A stretch of DNA of 64,000 nucleotides from Flavobacteriales bacterium (lineage in GTDB: Bacteria > Bacteroidota > Bacteroidia > Flavobacteriales_G > Salibacteraceae): assembly GCA_013204105.1 (NCBI GenBank), contig JABMOM010000040.1, positions 98,582 to 162,581 on the forward strand, in the 5' to 3' direction. Below the pieces are notes generated by a model that worked only from the letters and a program-made list of their open reading frames with translations, had not been told where the DNA came from and searched no databases. Positions 42,205-51,623 of this stretch are shown here, piece by piece (the stretch's first letter is position 1; every line of letters starts with the position of its first letter). A program made the position numbers and the translations under genes.

Positions 42205-43461
42205 TCATTCAAACCAAGCCCGCACTTTACCGGGCGCACCCTCGTAGGTAGACGTCATGATCAGGTCTAGGCTTTGAGGGACGGGTAGACTGAACCAACG
42301 ATCGATGGCTGAGTCGGCAGGATAGGAAGGTCCGTCGTTTAGAGTGATGTTCTTGAAGTCTGTGCCTTTAAATAGACTGAACTTGACCCTTCCGTCAGAA
42401 CCGTCGTTGATCCGACGATAGTGAAACTTTCGATCCCCTGAGGAGAGCGGCACTCGAAACAATCGCACCTCGGTATTTTCTGTGAACGCAATGGTATCCG
42501 TCAATTCCTCAGATGGAAGGTCTGTAAGTTCAGTTACCCTTAATCCATAGGATCCGGGCGTTGTATAAGCCGATACATAGCAGTTAATGAGAACCGGCGC
42601 ATCTCGCCAACCATACAGTGGAACTGCCGCACCCGCGGGTAGTTTAGTCCGCACATCGGACAACAAGCCTTTGAGTTCCACCACCATCTCTTCGCCTGTG
42701 TAATCAGAACTGTTGTGTTGATCCCAGAACTCGATCAGGTACAAGTGGCCTTCCTCTAAAAAGGCGTCAAAGGACATGGTCTCCCCCGTTTCCATGGCAA
42801 AGGAATACTGCTTTCCGAAGGTGACAATCTTGTAGTTTAAGCCATCCAAGTTGCTTCCGATGGGCTCGCTTCGCACAACGGTTCGTCGCCCCCTATAGTT
42901 GGAAATAAACTCATAGACCACGTGGTAGGTGGTGTCTTTGATGGGAACATCAAACGTCGACTGAAAGCCATTGCCATGTGCAAAAAAGCGGTGTGCTCGA
43001 TCGAAAGGAAAGGGCCAATCTACCGAACCGTATACATAAACCGAGTCTGCCGCCAAGCAAGGACCTTGCTCAAATCGCCCGCTAACGCTGAACTCCTCAT
43101 TGCTCCTTTCAAATGCCACATCAAACACGTCGACCGAGCCTGAAATGCTTAACAGCTCGCCGCCTTGATCTCCCGGTATGAACAAATGCTTCGCCTCAAA
43201 GGTGGGATAAGGAATACCCTCTTCCATGACCTTGGTGTGCAAGGTGTGCTCGACTCCCGGCAATTCATTGAACACTACGCGGCCATCTTCCTCGATCTCC
43301 AGTAGCCGTGTGGCACCCGTCTCCTCGTTGGTAAGGGTCAGTTCAATGTTTTCATAAGAAGTATAGCAGATTACTTGGCTCGAAAACGAATGCTCCGAGC
43401 GATGGCATGCATTGAGCAAAAGCAGCAAGGAAACAAGGCAGGTAAGTAGATTAGTGCGCAT
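42205..43461 (-). CDS. Lipoprotein of unknown function
   Basis: A lipoprotein of about 418 residues. The start MRTNLLTCLVSLLLLLNAC at 43461 gives a lipobox signal. The mature chain is beta-rich with aromatic repeats (VYVYGSVDWPFPFDRAHRFF, FFAHGNGFQSTFDVPIKDT, DRKFHYRRINDGSDGRVKF) and four later cysteines, and ends APGKVRAWFE. It does not match DUF4249 or the SusD pattern as far as I can see, and I do not recognise a family. It stands alone, divergent from the T9SS beta-helix-like protein. Confidence 0.7.
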   Translation of the reverse strand: MRTNLLTCLVSLLLLLNACHRSEHSFSSQVICYTSYENIELTLTNEETGATRLLEIEEDGRVVFNELPGVEHTLHTKVMEEGIPYPTFEAKHLFIPGDQGGELLSISGSVDVFDVAFERSNEEFSVSGRFEQGPCLAADSVYVYGSVDWPFPFDRAHRFFAHGNGFQSTFDVPIKDTTYHVVYEFISNYRGRRTVVRSEPIGSNLDGLNYKIVTFGKQYSFAMETGETMSFDAFLEEGHLYLIEFWDQHNSSDYTGEEMVVELKGLLSDVRTKLPAGAAVPLYGWRDAPVLINCYVSAYTTPGSYGLRVTELTDLPSEELTDTIAFTENTEVRLFRVPLSSGDRKFHYRRINDGSDGRVKFSLFKGTDFKNITLNDGPSYPADSAIDRWFSLPVPQSLDLIMTSTYEGAPGKVRAWFE

Positions 43462-43604
43462 AACATGAAATTTCAATCCTCGATAAAACTACGTCATCGG
43501 TCGCATAACGGACTTGGTTTGTGGGTTGACGCAGACGATGGAACCATTACGGTCAATTAACGTACACCCATTTGTGTTATTTTTACAGTTTAGCAAAAAA
43601 CTGT

Positions 43605-44825
43605 ATGTCACTCTTAATCAATACAATATTCCGTCGCTTAGGAACGCTTAGTTTGCTGTTGATGGGTTTGGGACACGTTGCCTTTGGAACCAATTTTTAC
43701 ACAACCCAAAACGGAAACTTTGGCACGGGTAGCACATGGGTTGGAGGCACTTCGCCCACGCACACGATTTCAGGAGCAGATTCTGTCTTTGTCTTGCATG
43801 ATGTGACCATAACCGTTGATCTATCCATTAGCGGGGTCTTGGTCATCCAATCCGGTGCAGAACTGAATGGAAATTTTGAAATCAAGGATGTGGAAGTCGG
43901 AGGAGTGTTGATTAACTACGGAACCATCGACCTCGGTCAAAAGATAGATGTTGATGGTTCATTGTACAACTACGGAACCATGCTCATAGATGGCGACATT
44001 CACATCGATGGATACGTATGCAACGCTGGTACAATGACCGTTACGGACAACACCAATAAAGTGGACTTACATGGCGGAACCCTAGAATGCGGCGGTATCG
44101 TTTACGCTTGTGAGTTTAAGTTTCATGAGAAGAACGGCAACAATTATGTGCTGCAGGATCAAAACATAGACACCTGTGCATTGGGGTGCAGCAATGGAAC
44201 CGTTTGGGACGACAACGGCAATGGCACGATTGACTCAAACACGGTAAGCGTATGTGGCGACACGTTCAACGGTGGCGTGCTCCCGATCGAATTGATCCGA
44301 TTCCAAGCTCAACGTGTCTCTGAATCTATTGAGTTGCAGTGGGCTACGGCCAGTGAGACCGACAACGACCTTTTTGTCATTGAGCGCAGTACAGATTTAA
44401 AGCAATGGAAAAGCATTGCCCAATTACCTGGAGCTGGTTCGAGCTCTGAACGCTTAGACTACAAAGTCACGGATTACAACCCGCCGACCGCTTTAATTTA
44501 CTACCGGCTGGTGCAGATTGACTACGACGGTGCCACCACCTACTCTGAGGTCAGATCTGTGCTCAACGTAGACCAACTCCCCGCGAAGTTTTCATTGTTT
44601 CCCAACCCCAGTTCTGGCGTGATAACGGTGCGCTCAGAAGTCGACTTGAAGGAAGCCACCATCGCACTTTATGATTTGAGCGGCCGTCGACTGAACTCGT
44701 TTATATCAACATCAACGGAACATCAAGTGGTGCTTGACTTGAATGCCTGCAAAGACGGCATTTACCTCTTAAAAATAGAAGGTCCTGGCGTCGCTGAATT
44801 GGCGCGCATTGTGTTGCAGCGCTAG
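43605..44825 (+). CDS. T9SS type A secreted protein, G8/beta-helix-like N-terminal region
   Basis: A secreted protein of about 406 residues. ATG at 43605 precedes the signal peptide (RLGTLSLLLMGLGHVAFG). The N-terminal half contains short Gly/Asp-rich repeats (LNGNFEIKDVEVGGVLINYG, GTIDLGQKIDVDGSLYNYG) of a right-handed beta-helix type. A common Bacteroidota module follows (LPIELIRFQAQRVSESIELQ, WATASETDNDLFVIERSTD, YYRLVQIDYDGATTYSEV), then a T9SS type A sorting domain (FSLFPNPSSGVITVRSEVD, GIYLLKIEGPGV). Its role is probably surface attachment or matrix. The following thioredoxin-fold gene is separated by 124 bases. Confidence 0.87.
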   Translation: MSLLINTIFRRLGTLSLLLMGLGHVAFGTNFYTTQNGNFGTGSTWVGGTSPTHTISGADSVFVLHDVTITVDLSISGVLVIQSGAELNGNFEIKDVEVGGVLINYGTIDLGQKIDVDGSLYNYGTMLIDGDIHIDGYVCNAGTMTVTDNTNKVDLHGGTLECGGIVYACEFKFHEKNGNNYVLQDQNIDTCALGCSNGTVWDDNGNGTIDSNTVSVCGDTFNGGVLPIELIRFQAQRVSESIELQWATASETDNDLFVIERSTDLKQWKSIAQLPGAGSSSERLDYKVTDYNPPTALIYYRLVQIDYDGATTYSEVRSVLNVDQLPAKFSLFPNPSSGVITVRSEVDLKEATIALYDLSGRRLNSFISTSTEHQVVLDLNACKDGIYLLKIEGPGVAELARIVLQR

Positions 44826-44949
44826 GCGTGCTTTTCTTCCTTCCCTTTTCACATCCAAAGCATCTCGTCAAGAATCCCACATAATGCACCAAACGTGCAC
44901 GCTAACAACATCCTGTTTTAGTACTTTTCCGATCTTAAGCAATAACACT

Positions 44950-46128
44950 ATGAAACACATCACTTCAATCCTTCTGGCGATTACCCTATCTGTTTGCGTC
45001 AACGCCCAAGGCATCGAATTCTTTGAAGGCAGCTGGGAACAGGCTGTAGAGAAGGCAACCAAGGAGAACAAGCACATCTTCGTCGACGCTTACGCTGTTT
45101 GGTGCGGTCCGTGCAAATGGATGAACGCCAACATCTTTCCCGAAGAAGAAGTGGGTGCGTTCTACAACAAGAACTTCGTGAACGTAAAGCTCGACATGGA
45201 AAAAGAGGGCGACGGCAAGGACATGGCCGATAAGATGAAGGTGCGGTCCTATCCTTCCTTTTTATTCTTCAGTCCTAAAGGAGAGCCCACGCACCGCTCG
45301 GTAGGTGGAAGGCAGACGGAAGAATTCGTAAAGCTAGGAGCAGATGCATTGAACGAGCAAACACAGTACTACGAAATCAAGAAGAAGTACGACGACAACA
45401 ATGCAGATCCAGAATGGGTATTGAACTACGCCCTTGCCATGCAAAACGCGGGCGAGTCACCCAAGGATGTAATGGGACATTTCGCTGAACTGACCAACCA
45501 AGACGATTGGGGCATGCCACACAATTGGGAGCGCATCGTACAAATCGAGGTTCCATTTTCCAGTCCGCTCTATTCGTACGCCTTGAAAAACGAAGCTGAA
45601 TTGACCAAGCTGGTCAAGGAGGAATGGATGTTCGAGGCGTTTAAGTCTTACCCGCAGCGGTCATTCATCCGCCAGGTCGTAGGAGAAACGGAAAACGAAG
45701 CCGACCTCCAACCTGCATTTGTCACCATCACGGATGTATTGCCTCAAAATGACTCCCCTGCCATGGTCGCTAAGCTGCACGCTGAATGGTACAAGCGCCA
45801 TCAACCGGAAGATGCATGGGAGAAGGAGTGCATCTACCTCGACAATTTTTGCGAGAGTGCGAACGAATTGAACAGCGCCGCATGGAAATTGGCCGAAGAT
45901 GAAACTGCAGATGCGGAGAAACTACTCAGTGGATTGATGTGGGTGAACAAGTCGATCCAACTCGATCGAAACTATGGGAACTTGGACACCAAGGCTTGGG
46001 TGTTGTACCGACTCGGCAAAATGTCTGAAGCTGAGCTTGCGGCGAACGAAGCGATTGAAGCTGCCAAGGCAGCTGAGCAGGATTATGCTGGAACAACGGA
46101 GTTGCTGCAGCTGATCCACGGAAGCTGA
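44950..46128 (+). CDS. Secreted thioredoxin-fold protein with C-terminal helical domain
   Basis: A 392-residue exported protein: signal peptide KHITSILLAITLSVCVNAQ, then a thioredoxin domain (about residues 20-140) with VWCGPCKWMNANIFPEEEVG and the cis-Pro segment RSYPSFLFFSPKGE. The remaining 250 residues are helical, with TPR-like pieces near the end (ADAEKLLSGLMWVNKSIQL and AWVLYRLGKMSEAELAANEA). This is the DUF255/thioredoxin_7-like secreted layout of Bacteroidota. It probably handles thiols or disulphides in the periplasm. The phosphatase gene follows after only four bases. Confidence 0.86.
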   Translation: MKHITSILLAITLSVCVNAQGIEFFEGSWEQAVEKATKENKHIFVDAYAVWCGPCKWMNANIFPEEEVGAFYNKNFVNVKLDMEKEGDGKDMADKMKVRSYPSFLFFSPKGEPTHRSVGGRQTEEFVKLGADALNEQTQYYEIKKKYDDNNADPEWVLNYALAMQNAGESPKDVMGHFAELTNQDDWGMPHNWERIVQIEVPFSSPLYSYALKNEAELTKLVKEEWMFEAFKSYPQRSFIRQVVGETENEADLQPAFVTITDVLPQNDSPAMVAKLHAEWYKRHQPEDAWEKECIYLDNFCESANELNSAAWKLAEDETADAEKLLSGLMWVNKSIQLDRNYGNLDTKAWVLYRLGKMSEAELAANEAIEAAKAAEQDYAGTTELLQLIHGS

Positions 46129-46132
46129 TTCG

Positions 46133-47992
46133 GTGAATAAAGAATCTATGCCTGTTTCGGCGAAGGACGACGAATTAGAGCGTCTCCTTGAGAAGGCTGG
46201 GCATGAGAGTGAAGGGCTCACTGCGCTCTTTTATCGGTTCGCACACGCCGTAGCCGATCACATTCAACTAGCAAACGAATACCTTCCAAGGATACAAGCT
46301 GCTTGCGAGCGATGGGTAGACGAAGACCCATCGGCAAAAGGCATTGCACTGTTGAGTGAGGCACTGGGAAATTATTACAGCACCTACTTTGATAAGGTAA
46401 TCCACCCGGCCGAAGAAGCCATCCTTCTCCTCACCCCTACTGGAAACAAAGACCTTATCGGTTCTGCCCACATGGTGATTGGTGTCAATTACCGCAGCCT
46501 TGGAGAGGTAGATGACGCCGTTGAACACCTGCACTTGGGTGCAGAGTTAATCGATCCAAAAGGGCCTATGGCGGTATATGCCTGTTATTGCTTTTACCAG
46601 TTGGCGGAGATCAATGTGTACATCAACGACAATGATGCGGCCAAGCATCACTACCTCATGGCCGCTGAGATGGCGGAAAGCATCAACCAACAGGTGCCCC
46701 TCTTCCGCGCCTACAATGGCCTCGGCAATCTCTACATGGCACAAGGAGATATGGAAGATGCCAAAAAGTACCTCGATCTAGCGCTTTCCTTTGGCGAAAT
46801 GACCGAATCACAAACCTCACGCGGATTGTGTGATCTGGGAAACTATTACATCAAGTTAGGAGCCTATGATGAAGCCATTGCTCACCTAGAAAAGAGCTAC
46901 GCCCAGCGCAAGCATGCCCAGCTTGAGGATGCCGCGTCCACTAGCCTGATCAGTTTGGCTGAGGCTAAAATAGAATCACAGCGAGTAGACGAAGCCATAG
47001 CTGATTTGAACGCTGCCATGGCGATCACCGATAAGTTCAATTCTAGGTCTAAGCGAGCTTCAGCATTGCGATTGCTCTGGAAGGCACATGCCTCGAAATC
47101 ACATTGGCAAGAGGCCAATGCGGCTGCAGAGCAATACGACGCATTGCACAACGCATTGTCGACTGCAAAGCTGCAGAACATCTACAAGCTTAAGAACCGG
47201 AAAATCGAGGCACAGCGGGAGTTGCTCGAAGAGAAGAACAAAGAAATCACCGATTCTATCACCTACGCCAAACGCATTCAAGAAGCCATCCTCCCTCCCC
47301 TTCGGAACGTGCTAAAGGCCCTTCCGAACAGCTTTGTGCTGTACAAGCCAAAAGACATCGTGGCCGGTGATTTCTATTGGATGGAAAGCCTAGGAGATTG
47401 GGTCGTCTTTGCCGCTGCAGACTGCACCGGTCATGGCGTACCTGGCGCTATGGTGAGTGTGGTGTGCAACAATGCCCTCAATCGTTCCGTGCGTGAGTTT
47501 GGCCTCGACCAGCCTGCAGCCATTCTGGATAAGACCCTCGAATTGGTACTCGAACAATTTGAATCGTCCGACGAAGAAGTCAAAGACGGCATGGACATCG
47601 CCTTGTGCGCGCTGAATACCAAGACCAGGACGCTTCAATATGCAGGAGCACAGAATCCGCTTTGGATCAAACGCATATCATCCACGGAGCTCGAAGAGAT
47701 TAAGCCCGACAAACAACCCATCGGCAAATACTCCGATCCGAAGCCTTTCACCAATCACACCCTTCAGTTGGAAGCGGGCGACACCTTCTACATCTTCAGC
47801 GACGGCTACGCCGATCAATTCGGCGGACCCAAGGGAAAGAAACTTAAGTACAAGCCATTCAAGGAATTGCTGCTGTCCATCAACAGCAAAGCGATGGAGG
47901 AGCAAAAGCAGATCATAGATCACCGCTTCGAAGCGTGGAAAGGAGACCTAGAACAAGTCGATGACGTCTGTGTCATTGGAGTGCGCGTCTAA
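46133..47992 (+). CDS. TPR-containing SpoIIE/PP2C serine phosphatase
   Basis: A 619-residue signalling protein. The N-terminal 340 residues are tetratricopeptide repeats (ADHIQLANEYLPRIQAAC, ALSFGEMTESQTSRGLC, AYDEAIAHLEKSYAQRK). A short coiled coil with the linker EITDSITYAKRIQEAILPP (about residue 366-384) leads to a SpoIIE-type PP2C domain (FYWMESLGDWVVFAAADCTG, HGVPGAMVSVV, YIFSDGYADQFGG). Acidic residues for metals are present. There is no membrane segment or sensor domain, so signals probably come through protein partners. GTG at 46133 is the start; the ATG at 46148 is the alternative. It overlaps the convergent recQ gene by four bases. Confidence 0.9.
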   Translation: MNKESMPVSAKDDELERLLEKAGHESEGLTALFYRFAHAVADHIQLANEYLPRIQAACERWVDEDPSAKGIALLSEALGNYYSTYFDKVIHPAEEAILLLTPTGNKDLIGSAHMVIGVNYRSLGEVDDAVEHLHLGAELIDPKGPMAVYACYCFYQLAEINVYINDNDAAKHHYLMAAEMAESINQQVPLFRAYNGLGNLYMAQGDMEDAKKYLDLALSFGEMTESQTSRGLCDLGNYYIKLGAYDEAIAHLEKSYAQRKHAQLEDAASTSLISLAEAKIESQRVDEAIADLNAAMAITDKFNSRSKRASALRLLWKAHASKSHWQEANAAAEQYDALHNALSTAKLQNIYKLKNRKIEAQRELLEEKNKEITDSITYAKRIQEAILPPLRNVLKALPNSFVLYKPKDIVAGDFYWMESLGDWVVFAAADCTGHGVPGAMVSVVCNNALNRSVREFGLDQPAAILDKTLELVLEQFESSDEEVKDGMDIALCALNTKTRTLQYAGAQNPLWIKRISSTELEEIKPDKQPIGKYSDPKPFTNHTLQLEAGDTFYIFSDGYADQFGGPKGKKLKYKPFKELLLSINSKAMEEQKQIIDHRFEAWKGDLEQVDDVCVIGVRV

Positions 47993-49797
47993 GCCGTTTC
48001 TTGCTTATGCTGTCCAATCTCCTCCAGAAAGACTTTTCCGTATTGGTCCAGCTTCGCCTTTCCTACTCCAGATACACTCAAGAAGGTCTCATTGTCATGG
48101 GGTAGCTTGTCGCACATGTCAACCAAGGCGGCATCGCTGAACACCACGAAGGCCGGAACGCCGGCAGCGTCTGCCAATCGCCTTCGGAGGTCCCTCAAGC
48201 GCTCAAACAGGGCCTCATCTTGGACCGTGAGTGCCGTGCGTGATTTCCGTGCACTGGTCTTTTTCTTCGGCTCTTCTAATATAGTCTTAGGCAAGAGGAC
48301 CCGGGCGTTTCCTTGCAATACCTCCTTGCTCTTGTCCGTCAATTGCAAGACAGGATACTTGCCCGAACTGACCTCCAATATTCCTTCTCGCAGAAAAGCA
48401 TGGAGCAGTTTCTTCCAGAGTTTTTGGGTGTGCTGATCTCCTACGCCATAGGTGGGCAAGGTTTTATGTACTTCCAGCATTTGCTCGGAATCAGAACCGG
48501 TGAGGAGTTGAATGACGTATCCCATCCCCCTTCGCTCGTTGAGGCGACTTACAGCTGAGAGCGCCATTTGCGCCTCGCGCGTCATATCTTCCTTTTCCTC
48601 CTCGCCTCGCATGCAGTTATCGCAGCTTTCACAATCGTCCGGTGCCTGTTCGTCAAAATAGTTGAGCAGGTACTTGCGGCGACAGGTATGCAATTCGCTG
48701 TAGGTGGCCATTTCATCCAGCTTCTGGAGCATGATCTGACTCTGTGCATCGTTCCCTTCTACCCGCGCAAATTCGCGCAGTTGAAAGAGGTCTCCGGAAG
48801 AATAGAAAAGCAAGGCCTTGCTTTCCAATCCATCGCGCCCTGCCCTGCCCGTCTCTTGGTAATAGCCCTCAATGTTCTTCGGTAGGTTCATGTGTACCAC
48901 AAAGCGGACGTTGCTCTTGTCGATGCCCATTCCAAAGGCGATCGTAGCTACAATGATCTGCACGTCATCTTTGAGAAAGGCGTCTTGGTTCTGCTCGCGC
49001 ACATCGCGCTTTAAACCAGCGTGGTACGGCCTGGATTGAAAGCCGTGCTCGTTGAGTTTGACGCTGAGTTGTTCGGTTTGCTTGCGACTGAGGGTATAGA
49101 TGATCCCACTATCGCCTTTGTAGTCTTCCAGAAAATCCACGAGCTTATCGAAGCTGCCGCTTTTGGGTTGTACGTGGTACTCAATATTGGCCCGATTGAA
49201 GCTCGACACGAAAACCTTCGGCGCCTTCAGTTCAAGTTTGTTGAGAATATCGTCCCGAGTCAGCTGGTCTGCCGTAGCCGTGAGGGCGATCATCGGAACA
49301 TCGGGTAAAGAAATGCGGAGTTTGGCCAATTGCAGGTATTCCGGACGGAAGTCATGTCCCCACTGCGAGATGCAATGCGCTTCGTCAACAGCGATCAAAT
49401 TGATCTTACAGCCCTTCAAGGCATCCATGAAATAGGCATCGGAAAGCAAGCGCTCGGGCGCAACGTACAAGAGCTTGACCTCAGCATTTTGAATTTTACG
49501 TAAGGTCTCTTGGGTCTGTACTGCAGTCAAGGTCGAGTTCAAAAAAACCGCTTCTACGCCATTCAACCGCAGGGCATCCACCTGGTCCTTCATCAAAGCA
49601 ATCAGCGGCGAGATAACCACGCACATCCCCTCCATCGCCAAGGCAGGAATTTGGTAGCACAGCGATTTCCCTCCGCCCGTGGGCATCAAGACAAGCGTGT
49701 CTCGACTGCCGCAAATGCTTTCAATGATGGCTTCCTGATCTCCCCGAAAGGAGTCGTAGCCAAAGGTTTCTTTAAGGATTTGAATCGGTGTCGGCAT
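47989..49797 (-). CDS. recQ: ATP-dependent DNA helicase RecQ
   Basis: A 3'-to-5' DNA helicase of about 602 residues (614 if the start is 49833). Start MPTPIQILKETFGYDSFRG at 49797 fits the family. Helicase motifs: LMPTGGGKSLCYQIPAL (Walker A), DEAHCISQWGHDFRPEY (Walker B and the aromatic-rich loop), YTLSRKQTEQLSVKL, GMGIDKSNVRFVVHMN, YYQETGRAGRDG. The zinc cluster is CRRKYLLNYF, then CESCDNC. An RQC winged-helix region and an HRDC domain at the end (LRDLRRRLADAAGVPAFVVF) complete the classical RecQ layout. It is involved in recombination and replication repair. Confidence 0.95.
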   Translation of the reverse strand: MPTPIQILKETFGYDSFRGDQEAIIESICGSRDTLVLMPTGGGKSLCYQIPALAMEGMCVVISPLIALMKDQVDALRLNGVEAVFLNSTLTAVQTQETLRKIQNAEVKLLYVAPERLLSDAYFMDALKGCKINLIAVDEAHCISQWGHDFRPEYLQLAKLRISLPDVPMIALTATADQLTRDDILNKLELKAPKVFVSSFNRANIEYHVQPKSGSFDKLVDFLEDYKGDSGIIYTLSRKQTEQLSVKLNEHGFQSRPYHAGLKRDVREQNQDAFLKDDVQIIVATIAFGMGIDKSNVRFVVHMNLPKNIEGYYQETGRAGRDGLESKALLFYSSGDLFQLREFARVEGNDAQSQIMLQKLDEMATYSELHTCRRKYLLNYFDEQAPDDCESCDNCMRGEEEKEDMTREAQMALSAVSRLNERRGMGYVIQLLTGSDSEQMLEVHKTLPTYGVGDQHTQKLWKKLLHAFLREGILEVSSGKYPVLQLTDKSKEVLQGNARVLLPKTILEEPKKKTSARKSRTALTVQDEALFERLRDLRRRLADAAGVPAFVVFSDAALVDMCDKLPHDNETFLSVSGVGKAKLDQYGKVFLEEIGQHKQETA

Positions 49798-49960
49798 GGA
49801 GGGCCGAAGGTAGGTTTCCGTTTGTTCTAGCATAGCGATGGTGCGTTTGAATGACCAAAGTTCTCATCGCCGAACGTAATGTATTTACAATGCGTAAGAA
49901 TGCATAGCACGCGAAAGCTGCATTGGCAAATTGCAAATACCACGAACGGCATCCGAGCAG

Positions 49961-51208
49961 CTATCCATTTGTTGCAAAAAGCTTCTTTCTTTTCTTCTTG
50001 AGGTAGTCCTTTTCTGAAGTATTGCGAACCATTTCGATGGCGCGATCAATGGCGGCACATCCCTCAGCATCCTCCCCTACGGCGTGGTAGTACTCCGCCC
50101 ACAATCCATGGTAGAGATAGGTGCGCTGTTCTAATGCGGCAGCTTCAATGGTGCCCAGCATGGTTTCCGCTTCTGCATACTTCTCTAGCTGGATGAGTAC
50201 AGTAGCCATGTTAAGTTGCACAAAGGCCGACGGTTGCAGTGCCTGCAACTTCTGATAATGCCCGAGGATATGATTCCAGTTGGTGTCTTCATAGCTCCTT
50301 GCCATGACGTGCTCTGCGGCGATGGCCGCTTCATAGTGATACACTCCAAATTCACTGGCAACCGCCTTATTGAGTGATGCATATCCGAGTTCGATGAGAG
50401 GGGCATACCACAGTGACCTATCCTGCTCTTTTAGGCTCAGCACTTCTTGCTGTTCGTTCACCTTGCTGCGCAGTCTTGACGCATGAAAGCAAAACAATGC
50501 GAAGAGTGCCTGTGCGTCTGATGTAGAGGTATTCGGATTCCTCAAAAGCAACTTGCATAACCTGAGCGCTTCACCGCACAAGTCCTCTCTCACCAAGGTA
50601 TTTTGCTTCCCGCTGTGGAATCCTTCGTTGAAGATGAGATAGACTACTTCCAAGACCCTCGGTAGGCGATCAGCCAGCTCAGATCCCATAGGAATTTCAA
50701 AGGCAATGCCTTCTTTCACAATGGCCTTTCTGGCACGGTGGAGTCGCTTGCGAACCGCTTCGTCTTTGAGGAGCAAGGCGGAGGCAATTTCATTCGGACT
50801 GAAACCGGAAATCGTTTTGAGGGCAAAGGCGATCTGATCACGGGGCTTTAGGTCGGGATGGCAGGCAGCGAAGATCATGCGCAGTTGACTGTCCGCAATT
50901 TCATCTTCCAAGAAAAATTCGTTGATACCGGTAGAATCCATTCCTTGCGTCCAAACCTCCGCCCTGTTCTTCTCTGCTTGGATCTGCCTATGCAGGTCAT
51001 AGATCCTGTTCTTTGCCGCGGCTGTCAGCCAGGCTTCCGGGTTATCGGGTGGATTCTTTCGCCAGGCCTTCATCGCTGAGACGAAGGTATCCTGCACGGC
51101 ATCTTCGATCAGGGGCAAATGCTCCAAACCAAAGATGCGCGTCAGGATGGCCACCATTCTGCCGTACTGATGCCGGAAGAGGTGGTCGATTACAATATCT
51201 GAAGTCAA
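49961..51208 (-). CDS. ECF42-type extracytoplasmic-function sigma factor with C-terminal TPR-like extension
   Basis: This 415-residue sigma factor has sigma region 2 (IEDAVQDTFVSAMKAWRKNP and WLTAAAKNRIYDLHRQ), region 4 (SGFSPNEIASALLLKDEAVR, then KRLHRARKAI), and a long C-terminal domain (DUF6596/TPR type, about residues 190-410). This is the ECF42 group, known to lie beside DGPF/YCII genes and to depend on its C-terminal extension rather than on a cognate anti-sigma factor. The start overlaps the downstream end of the YCII gene (51205-51552) by four bases (ATGA), so the two are coupled. Confidence 0.92.
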   Translation of the reverse strand: MTSDIVIDHLFRHQYGRMVAILTRIFGLEHLPLIEDAVQDTFVSAMKAWRKNPPDNPEAWLTAAAKNRIYDLHRQIQAEKNRAEVWTQGMDSTGINEFFLEDEIADSQLRMIFAACHPDLKPRDQIAFALKTISGFSPNEIASALLLKDEAVRKRLHRARKAIVKEGIAFEIPMGSELADRLPRVLEVVYLIFNEGFHSGKQNTLVREDLCGEALRLCKLLLRNPNTSTSDAQALFALFCFHASRLRSKVNEQQEVLSLKEQDRSLWYAPLIELGYASLNKAVASEFGVYHYEAAIAAEHVMARSYEDTNWNHILGHYQKLQALQPSAFVQLNMATVLIQLEKYAEAETMLGTIEAAALEQRTYLYHGLWAEYYHAVGEDAEGCAAIDRAIEMVRNTSEKDYLKKKRKKLFATNG

Positions 51209-51552
51209 AATTCCATTACCATGACTTCGCGCACCTCAACGGTACCGCCTAAGTCATAATCAGGATAGCCTTGCGCAACTTCTAAAGCCGCATCGAGGTC
51301 TTTCACTTTTACAGTGTAGTATCCACCTACGAGCTCTTTTACTTCTGCAGCAGCCATGTCTGTGCGCGTACGGTCTGGACCAGATAGACGAGTGACAGGG
51401 CTGTGCAGCGCCTCCCCTTGGTGCTCGACCCCATCGGCAGTCATCTTTTGGCTCCAGGCCATCCAGCGACTCATTCGATCTTGCATTTGTTCGGGTGACA
51501 TACCTAAGGTCTCGTAGTCATCACCGATAAAAATCAGCATGAATTCTTTCAT
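51205..51552 (-). CDS. YCII/DGPF-domain protein
   Basis: A 115-residue YCII/DGPF-family protein. The start MKEFMLIFIGDDYETLGMSP at 51552 is the family's standard opening. The longer frame from 51762 includes the preceding terminator region. The segment LVGGYYTVKVKDLDAALEVA, and the end GGTVEVREVMVMEF, are typical. Members are dimeric, and some have dehydrochlorinase-like or peroxidase activity, but the function is mostly unknown. Its stop overlaps the sigma factor start, as in many ECF42 loci. Confidence 0.9.
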   Translation of the reverse strand: MKEFMLIFIGDDYETLGMSPEQMQDRMSRWMAWSQKMTADGVEHQGEALHSPVTRLSGPDRTRTDMAAAEVKELVGGYYTVKVKDLDAALEVAQGYPDYDLGGTVEVREVMVMEF

Positions 51553-51575
51553 TGGGTTGCTTGTTTGTGCGTTCA

Positions 51576-51610
51576 AAATAAGAAGAAAGGCAGGAGCTTT
51601 AGCCCCGCCT
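51576..51610 (-). terminator. Possible terminator or attenuator between two YCII genes
   Basis: On the minus strand AGGCGGGGC-TAAA-GCTCCTGCCT forms a stem with one bulged T, followed by the U-rich but interrupted TTCTTCTTATTTT. It lies between the YCII gene at 51624-51926 and the YCII-sigma pair, so it could lower readthrough. Confidence 0.5.
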
Positions 51611-51623
51611 CTCGACATTGGAT

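Noticed and set aside
42205..43461. DUF4249 assignment for the large lipoprotein
   Set aside because: The size and lipobox fit, but the conserved DUF4249 opening after the Cys is not visible, so it was left unassigned.
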